A DNA stretch of 64,000 nucleotides. Origin: Artemia franciscana. Its lineage: Eukaryota > Arthropoda > Branchiopoda > Anostraca > Artemiidae. Location of the stretch: NCBI RefSeq assembly GCF_032884065.1, contig NC_088880.1, positions 33,916,008 through 33,980,007 of the forward strand. The letters are read 5' to 3'. Shown piece by piece: positions 57,911 through 64,000 of this stretch (positions are counted from its first letter, which is position 1; each line of letters opens with the position of its first letter). The notes beneath the pieces were generated by a model, which searched no databases, was not told where the DNA came from, and worked only from the letters and a program-made list of their open reading frames with translations. A program made the translations under genes and the position numbers.

Positions 57911-58664
57911 TCCAATTCCTGTCCGTAAAATTAAACATAGATGACATATGCATATATTTCTAGTCTCTTTTAAGAACTGCATTTGATTATCTGTAATTAA
58001 TACTACCAATGACACTAAAATGTTCTAATCAACACGTGGTAGATTGCGTATCAACTGAAGCTACAATGAGGGTTACGATCAGAGGCCTATGTTATAAAAA
58101 TTGTTATCACTTAAATATACGGGAGTTTATTGTAGTTTTACCAGCAAAGGTTGTACTTGGTCAATAAACACTGTACAGACTTGTATTGTCTAGTAAAATA
58201 AACATTAACTAGTTGCCAATTCGGCCTAATTTTCGTGGGAAATACTTTTTATTTTTTCTTGTGGATAACACACTAACTAGTTATTCAGCCATCTAACCCA
58301 CCCTTTAAAAAAAAGGAAAAAGAAAAAAATACAGGAAGTTATGAAGACAATGAATGCAAAAAAAAAAAAATGTGGGAAAATCATGAAGTTTCCTCGAGGT
58401 ACAGCATTCTTAGCGAGGTCGAGGCTTTAAACCCTCCCCCTCCGTAGAAAGTAATTTAGGCTTAAATATTTGACAGAACGGCTCTTATATTGATCTCAAA
58501 AGGAGACGTTTTACCCCCTAATTACATGTGAAGGCATACATTCATACTAATATGTCAAGGATAGGTACTAAAAGGACAGCTAGTCTCCTTAGTTGGGTAA
58601 GTAAGCGCATAATTTTACCTCTGTAGACGGGGGATAATCCCCCACACACACAGGGGGATAATCC
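57911..58664. other. Intronic DNA, no gene recognised
   Basis: A-rich runs at 58305-58370. Nothing supportable. Confidence 0.5.
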
Positions 58665-59600
58665 TAGTTTCTGGTATCACCTAGATATATTTGATGCAGA
58701 ACTTTTGTTTTACGATGTCCTATATTCTCGTTTGTTAAATCTTCGGTGACAGAATAACTAGGAATAAATTTTTGGTTTCCTGTACAAACTACGTATATCT
58801 GTTACAGAATCTTTATATTGCAATATCTTATATTCTCGTCCGTAAGATCTTCGGAACCAGAATAACAGACAGGACAATTTTGGTTTTTGGAGCAACCTAC
58901 GGGGTTTCAGCAACTTAAAACAATTATTACCCTTAAGCCTGAAGAAGCTGATCGCGCGTTGAAGACGTTAAAGCTGACGCTAACTTCATACAGAAATCTT
59001 TCAGTAGTCTAAACCACTTCTGACCCTTCCATTACAATCCCAAGAGAAATGAGTTAGGTCCTACAGTGGCATGTTTAGAGTTAAACACCACCGGCTCACA
59101 TCCAACATTGATCTCAAACTTGTGAACCGTTTATAAGTTCTACAAAGATAACATCACTATCTGGTAATAACCAAACGTGATATTTCATTAGCTTTAAAAA
59201 AGTTAAAGAGAGGAAAAGCTCCTGGTTTCAACGGAATTGTGACAGAGCATCTTTGGAATAGTTCCAGTCTGTTTTGATCATTTTATTTAGCTATTCCAGA
59301 TGTATCTTGATACCAGTACAGTCCTGAATTCATTTTACCTAAGTATTATTTCGAACACTTTGAAAAAGGGAAGCATAGAAACCTGTTTTCTAGTTAATAA
59401 CTAGGAAATAACTAGGAGGATAATTCGGGTATCTGGTGCAGCGTGTATTTGATGCAGACCTTTGTTTTACAATGTTCGATATCCTTATTAGTAAGATATT
59501 TGGTACTAGAATAACTAGGATGATAATTCTGGTATCTGGTGCAGCCTACAACATATTTGATGCAGAACATGAGATATTATCTCCTTGTTCCGTAAAATAT
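58665..59600. repeat. ~105-bp tandem units interrupted by a LINE fragment
   Basis: Units with TGATGCAGA(A/C)C, TTGTTTTAC(A/G)ATGT, GTAAGAT(C/A)TT.GG and AGAATAACTAGGA occur at 58690-58910 and again at 59400-59600. The interruption 58920-59390 carries the plus-strand peptide LALKKLKRGKAPGFNGIVTE (at 59190-59255), the conserved start of LINE reverse transcriptases (K.GKAPG.DGI). Confidence 0.65.
59180..59275 (+). pseudogene. LINE reverse transcriptase fragment (RT1 motif)
   Basis: Only the KRGKAPGFNGIVTEHLW block is readable. The usual Asp of GPDGI is Asn here. Too short to assign a clade. Confidence 0.65.
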
Positions 59601-59692
59601 TCCGTAACAGAATAGCTGTACAAGTCTAATAAAGAATTGCAAACTTAACCAAAAAAAAAAACACTGTAAAACATAATAATTAAAAATTTTAC

Positions 59693-59845
59693 CAGCGATT
59701 AACCTAGGAAACATAGCTGAGTCAGCTCCCTTCGTATAAACGACTATCTTTCCACTTGAAGAATCTCGCAGAATAATGGACATCCGTTTACGACTAGAAT
59801 CAAAAGGAAGGACGAATAATATTTCGTAGTGTACGTAGGTGCCAT
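59693..59845 (-). CDS. ATP10-type P4-ATPase, exon with the KGAD nucleotide-binding motif
   Basis: 153 bp (51 codons); acceptor TTTCGTTTCAG, donor GCTG|GTAAAA (a weak donor). Contains YEILFVLPFDSSRKRMSIIL, the P4-ATPase N-domain strand with F.S.RKRMS, and VVYTKGADSAMFPRL, the ATP-binding KGAD box. It is the most N-terminal exon visible; earlier exons (M1-M4, actuator domain, DKTGT phosphorylation site) must lie beyond 64 kb or are not recognisable here. P4-ATPases move phospholipids from the outer to the inner leaflet with a CDC50-type partner; ATP10 members are linked to phosphatidylcholine or glucosylceramide. Confidence 0.93.
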
Positions 59846-60569
59846 CTGAAACGAAAGAGAAAATTAAAATATAGATGGCATAAAAATACTGAATTGAGGA
59901 GTAACAACAAATTTTGAAATGGATAAATAATGCAAATAACAATACAAATAAGAAAGAATATTGAGTAACATCTAAGAAGGCACTGACTCAAAGGTAATGC
60001 GGTCAGAAGCCTTGGGAAGAAAAAATACTTAGAATAAATATACTAATAAGCCCAAAATATACGGATTGTCATGTAAGCCTATTGTGAAGGTTTTACAGTT
60101 TCCCAAGAGGGAATGGAGGGTAAGAGGGCCGATTTTAAGAAGAATGTCGGAGAGACGGGGCAACACCTGTATTCTTATCTGCATAACTGAAAGCGGTTGT
60201 TTTGGCCTCTCTTGCACCCGGGACACCCCCCCCTCTCTGCGACAAAACATTCATACAAAACTTTAACAAAACTTGTGTTTATTATAGAAATTATCATCAA
60301 TTTATTAATTATTTAATAATCATTTTTCAATTGTTTTTTAATTTATTATTTAAATTATTTAATTATTATCAATTACTTTAATTATTATTAGTATTTAATC
60401 ATTTCTTAATTTCTAGTCATTTCTTTAGTTTTTTTATGGGAGCGGGTCTCATACTTCAAAAAATGTTTACAGGATCAAACAACTCAAAGCTTGTATATTT
60501 TCACGTTTTTCTCGTTTTTAACTCTTAGAGCCATTTTAAAACAGCAAATGTTCAGTTAAAAAATGTGGT
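59846..60569. other. Intronic DNA, no gene recognised
   Basis: Opposing frames at 60029-60266 have no domain. 60280-60430 is AT-rich with TTAATTATT repeats. Confidence 0.45.
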
Positions 60570-60850
60570 TCAACCCGTTTCTAGGGCTATATTGAGAGAA
60601 GGATCGAGATGGTTTGAAAACTTTCTACAGATAATAGATGTCCAAAGATTGTCCTTGTCGACCAACCATCTAGGGCCAAACGAAAAGCAGGTCATCCCTG
60701 ACTGGGGTGGGAGAATGTCGTAAGCAAAAATTTAAAGAAAACGGGAACTTCTTGGGATTGTGCAAAGAGGGAAGCCTTGAGTTGATTAGGGGAGGGTTGT
60801 TAGACATAGCAATAGTAATGCTTCCTTTGGCACTAAGTGACATAGTGAGC
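60570..60850 (+). pseudogene. RTE-like LINE, C-terminal fragment
   Basis: Begins CCCGTTTCTAGGGCTATA as in the 8.4-kb copy (CCCGCTTTCTAGGGCTATAA), then CCAAAGATTGTCCTTGTCGA and CCATCTAGGGCCAAACGAAA. The frame is badly broken. No trinucleotide tail. Confidence 0.7.
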
Positions 60851-61927
60851 TAGAAGTTTGGGACGTTAGCATGTTAGTACGGTTACATATAGACAATAGC
60901 CTTAAGAACGCTAGCCTTGGGTGGATCAGCTAAATGACTAGTCAATATTGAAATTAGTAAATCTCTAATAATAAATAAGTTCTAATCATAAGAGATTTAC
61001 TAAACCCAATTGTTATCACAACGGATTTCTTTTGTATACTCTAGTGATAAGAGTTTAATTTAATATTTGTTTGACTATTTTAATTTATTCAAAGGAATTG
61101 ACATATTCTTAAAAAAAAGTCTACAACCAGTTCGTAAAAAAAAGAAAAAAAAAGAAAAAAAAGTAGATTTAAAAGGGGGTAGTAATGTTATAAGGAGCAA
61201 ACAACCAATATTCTTGTACATTTTCTCGTTATTATCAAGTATATTTGCTACCTGGTCATAAAAAAAATCATATAATAGAGGGTAGTGTTGAGATTAGGTG
61301 GGTGATATGAGGTCGATGGACATTACATAGCAGCCATAGGTAGGACCAACATTAGACGCCCAAATGATTACCTCCCTTCTTGGCAAAAATACTGGTTTCA
61401 GTTACTTCAAACAGTAATTTTCTTAAGCCTGATTTCCTATAAACTAACTAATACAATAGTCATCTAAAAATAATTCTACTTATCTATTATTGACTGTATG
61501 AGCACCTCGTCAGTAATATTTATTCAAAAATCTCGCAATTTCTTTTTCGCGTAAGGTTTCAATTATTCAATGAATAATTTTCCTGGCCAGAGAAACCCTT
61601 TTGTAATTTCTAATCAGAGACTAAAGCCGAAATCCAGCTGCTAAAACAAAGTTCGGCCACTTTCAGATCCTAGCTTTGAGGTTTGGCTAGGGTATGGTCA
61701 ATAAGGGTTTCTATTCTAATTGAATAGTTAACAATTAACTGAACTTCATAAATTAATTAATTACAATTATTTCATTATTCCATAATATTATAAAAGCTAA
61801 ATTCATTAGTTTCAGAAGGCTAAAAACTAAACACCAATTCAAGTTTTCATTTCGACCAGACTCCATTCTTGAGTATTTTCAGGCTGTTTTGCAAAGTTCA
61901 CACAAATTTGTTTTCACGATAAACTTT
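60851..61927. other. Intron or upstream DNA, no gene recognised
   Basis: Frame 61067-61261 is Lys-rich low-complexity sequence. Nothing supportable. Confidence 0.45.
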
Positions 61928-62240
61928 TCAAACAGTTCGTGGTAACGAACTGTAGTAAGGAACGACCCAGCTCAATAGTAACCAAAACTCGAAAAAAACG
62001 GAATTTTGATACCAATTTAGTTACATCAAAAAAATTGTATTTTAATGCTGATGCTGCTCCTCAACGCCCTTACTTTACGCTAAAGTTTTTTTCTGTTTTA
62101 AAAATTAGAGTTGAGAGAAAGAGTCAAACTTTAGCGTAAAGAGCGGGGCGTTGAGGAGGGAACAGCCCCTTTCATATACGGAGTAATTTCTGTTCGTTAT
62201 AAGTTTTAATGTCGCTCCTTACTTTCAGTTAAAAAAAAAC
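61928..62240 (+). mobile_element. Dispersed repeat with 5' hairpin, short copy 3 with a fold-back core
   Basis: Begins TTCAAACAGTTCGTGGTAAC and CCAGCTCAATAGTAACCAAA, then jumps from GCATTTTAATGCTGATG directly into the AGAGCG module. 62055-62084 (CTCCTCAACGCCCTTACTTT...) pairs with 62123-62155 (...AAAGAGCGGGGCGTTGAGGAG). Ends AGTTAAAAAAAAACTTG, like the fold-back element at 51.3 kb. An internally deleted copy. Confidence 0.75.
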
Positions 62241-62269
62241 TTGTTTTTTTGTTTTGTTTTTTATTTGTA

Positions 62270-62683
62270 CTGTAAGAAACGAAATTCTGGTACCAATAGA
62301 TACATGTTTTCACAATGTATATGAATATTTTGATGAAACTTACAATTTTGATGAAAAATACAGTATATAATTTTTTGTAACTATAATAAATACAATTTAT
62401 AACTTTATGTGCAATTTGTAATTTTATATTTTGTATGTTTCTAAACAATTATTAGAACTATGTATTTTCACAATGTATATGTGTATTTTGATCAAATTTG
62501 CAATTTTGACGAAAAATACAGCATATAATTTTTTGTAACTACAATAAATACAATTTTACAATTTTATGTGCAATTTTTAATTTTAGATTTTTGTATGTTT
62601 CTAAACAAATATTAAAACTATGTATCTTCACAATGTATATGCATATTGTTACTAATATTTAATGATCTTTCTTTTATATCAAA
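62270..62683. repeat. Tandem pair of ~175-bp AT-rich units
   Basis: TTTTCACAATGTATATG(A/T) begins units at about 62308 and 62466 (a third start at 62626); both contain GAAAAATACAG(T/C)ATATAATT and ATTTTATGTGCAATTT. Confidence 0.8.
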
Positions 62684-64000
62684 CAGTTCGTGCTAACGAA
62701 CTGTAGTAAGGAGCGACCCGCTCCTTACTCAATGCTCAATAGTAACCAAAACACAAAAGAATGGAATTTTGATACAAATAGTTACATTAAAAGAATCGCA
62801 TTTTAATGCTGATTTTAAATATATAAGTTTCATCAAGATTAGTTTTACCCATCAAAAGTTACGAGCCTGAGAAAGTTTTCCTCATTTTAGAAAATAGGGG
62901 AAACACTCCCTAAAAGTAATACAATCTTAAGGAAAATCACACCATCAGATTCAGTGTATTAGAGAACCCTTATGTAGAAGTTGCAAGCTCCTATCTACAA
63001 AAACGTGGAATTTCACATTTTTTGCCAGAAGACAAAAAATGTGTTTTTTGGTAACGAACTTTATTTGTTTTTTTGTTGTTGTTTTTTTCCAGGGGTGATC
63101 GTATCGACTCAGTGGTCTTAAAATGTCGCGAGGGGGTTCATCGAAATTAAAAGTTCTAGTTCCCTTTTTAAGTGACTAAAAAATTGGAGGGCATCTAGGC
63201 CCCCTCCCACGCTCATTTTTCCCAAAGTCACCGGATCAAAATTCTGAGATAGCCATTTTATTATTCATAGTCGAAAAACCTAACAACTATGTCTTTGGGG
63301 TCCGACTTACACCCCCGCAGTCCCCGTGGGAAGGGCTGCAAGTTACAAACTTCGACCTGTGTTTACATATAGTATTGGTTATTGGGAAGTGTACAGATGT
63401 TTTCAGGTTTTTTTTTTGTTTGGGGGGGGGTTGCGGTTTTGAGAGAAGTTGAGGGGAGCTTACATGGGAGGATCCTTCCATGGAGGAATTTGACATGAGG
63501 GAACAGAATTTCAATGAAGGGGGCGCAGTATTTTCTAGCATTATTAAAAAAAAAAAGAATGAAAACATAAATATGAAAAGTTTTTTAACTGCAAGTAAGG
63601 AGCAGCATTAGAGCTTAAAACGAACAGAAATTATAACGCATATGAAGGGAATACCTCCTCGTAATAGCTCGCTCTTTAGGCTAAAGTATTTTTAGTAATT
63701 TCTACTATTTATTCTACGGCCTTTGTGATTTAGGGGTCATTCTTAAGGAATTGGGGCAAAATTTAAGCATTAGTGTAAAGAGCGAGGTATTGACGAAGGG
63801 GTGAACTTCCTCATATACGCCATAAAAACCTACGAATATACAAGTTCGTTACGTAAGTTAATTCGTATGTTACGTATATTTTCTACTAATGAAAACATTC
63901 GTAAAAAAATAAAAGTTCTAGTTGCCTTTTTAAGTAATCAAAAAAATTGGAGGGCAACTAGGCCTACTCCCTCGCTCTTTTTATGGCACTTGGTATCTAC
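62684..64000 (+). mobile_element. Dispersed repeat with 5' hairpin, copy 4 (runs off the window)
   Basis: Longest copy. CAGTTCGT.CTAACGAACTG hairpin at the start, then all the blocks listed for 49682-50770 in the same order, with an extra T-rich insertion near 63060-63090. From 63655 it carries GCTCGCTCTTTAGGCTAAAG and AGTGTAAAGAGCGAGGTATT. The small frame at 63287-63568 is not conserved in the other copies. Confidence 0.8.

Overview
The window is eukaryotic and looks like arthropod, plausibly crustacean, genomic DNA. It is AT-rich and dominated by repeats. Protein-coding signal comes in short exons with GT/AG borders separated by multi-kilobase introns, and there are long (TA)n and (GA)n microsatellites plus relics of several retroelement classes. 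The genus cannot be fixed from sequence alone; the general style of the dispersed repeats recalls brine shrimp, but that is only an impression.

The one clear host gene is a class V P4-ATPase (ATP10-type phospholipid flippase) on the minus strand, running through most of the window from at least 59.8 kb down to about 18.3 kb. Ten exons can be chained with matching splice phases (59693-59845, 56338-56559, 51761-52003, 45714-45867, 40925-41282, 36859-36982, 35240-35397, 27448-27552, 23655-23842 and 18289-18391). Together they encode roughly 600 residues, from the KGAD box of the nucleotide-binding domain through TGDKQETA and GDGAND to transmembrane helices M5-M10. The N-terminal half, with the DKTGT phosphorylation site, lies outside the window beyond 64 kb. 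A second likely host exon is a Tyr/Pro-rich terminal exon on the plus strand at 4296-4708, which I cannot assign to a family.

Everything else is mobile or repetitive. 0-9.5 kb: a 5'-truncated canonical Penelope-like element (PLE, C-terminal GIY-YIG) with a 13-bp target-site duplication, tandemly duplicated unknown sequence, and 3' ends of an RTE-like LINE. 9.5-13.7 kb: a nearly complete PLE of the permuted, Naiad-like type (N-terminal GIY-YIG, CxC motif, then reverse transcriptase) flanked by pseudo-LTRs; it carries one frameshift and one stop. 14-23 kb: degenerate repeats, inverted repeats, a tRNA-Pro-like sequence and the 3' end of the flippase gene. 23-36 kb: flippase exons with introns full of microsatellites, a solo Naiad pseudo-LTR inside a (TA)n tract, a 763-bp tandem duplication and a 207-bp tandem array derived from a mariner transposase. 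36-64 kb: the remaining flippase exons among minisatellites, LINE and PLE fragments, fold-back elements and four same-strand copies of a dispersed repeat that starts with a small hairpin.

The most unusual observations are: (1) two consecutive flippase exons whose last codons plus 5' splice site are tandemly copied into the following intron (3 copies and about 4 copies); (2) a hammerhead-ribozyme-like layout with a non-canonical GUUG box in the Naiad-like pseudo-LTRs; (3) insertion of Naiad pseudo-LTRs in microsatellite or minisatellite DNA; (4) a mariner fragment amplified with a period that is a multiple of three. No CRISPR, operon or prokaryotic defence system is present.
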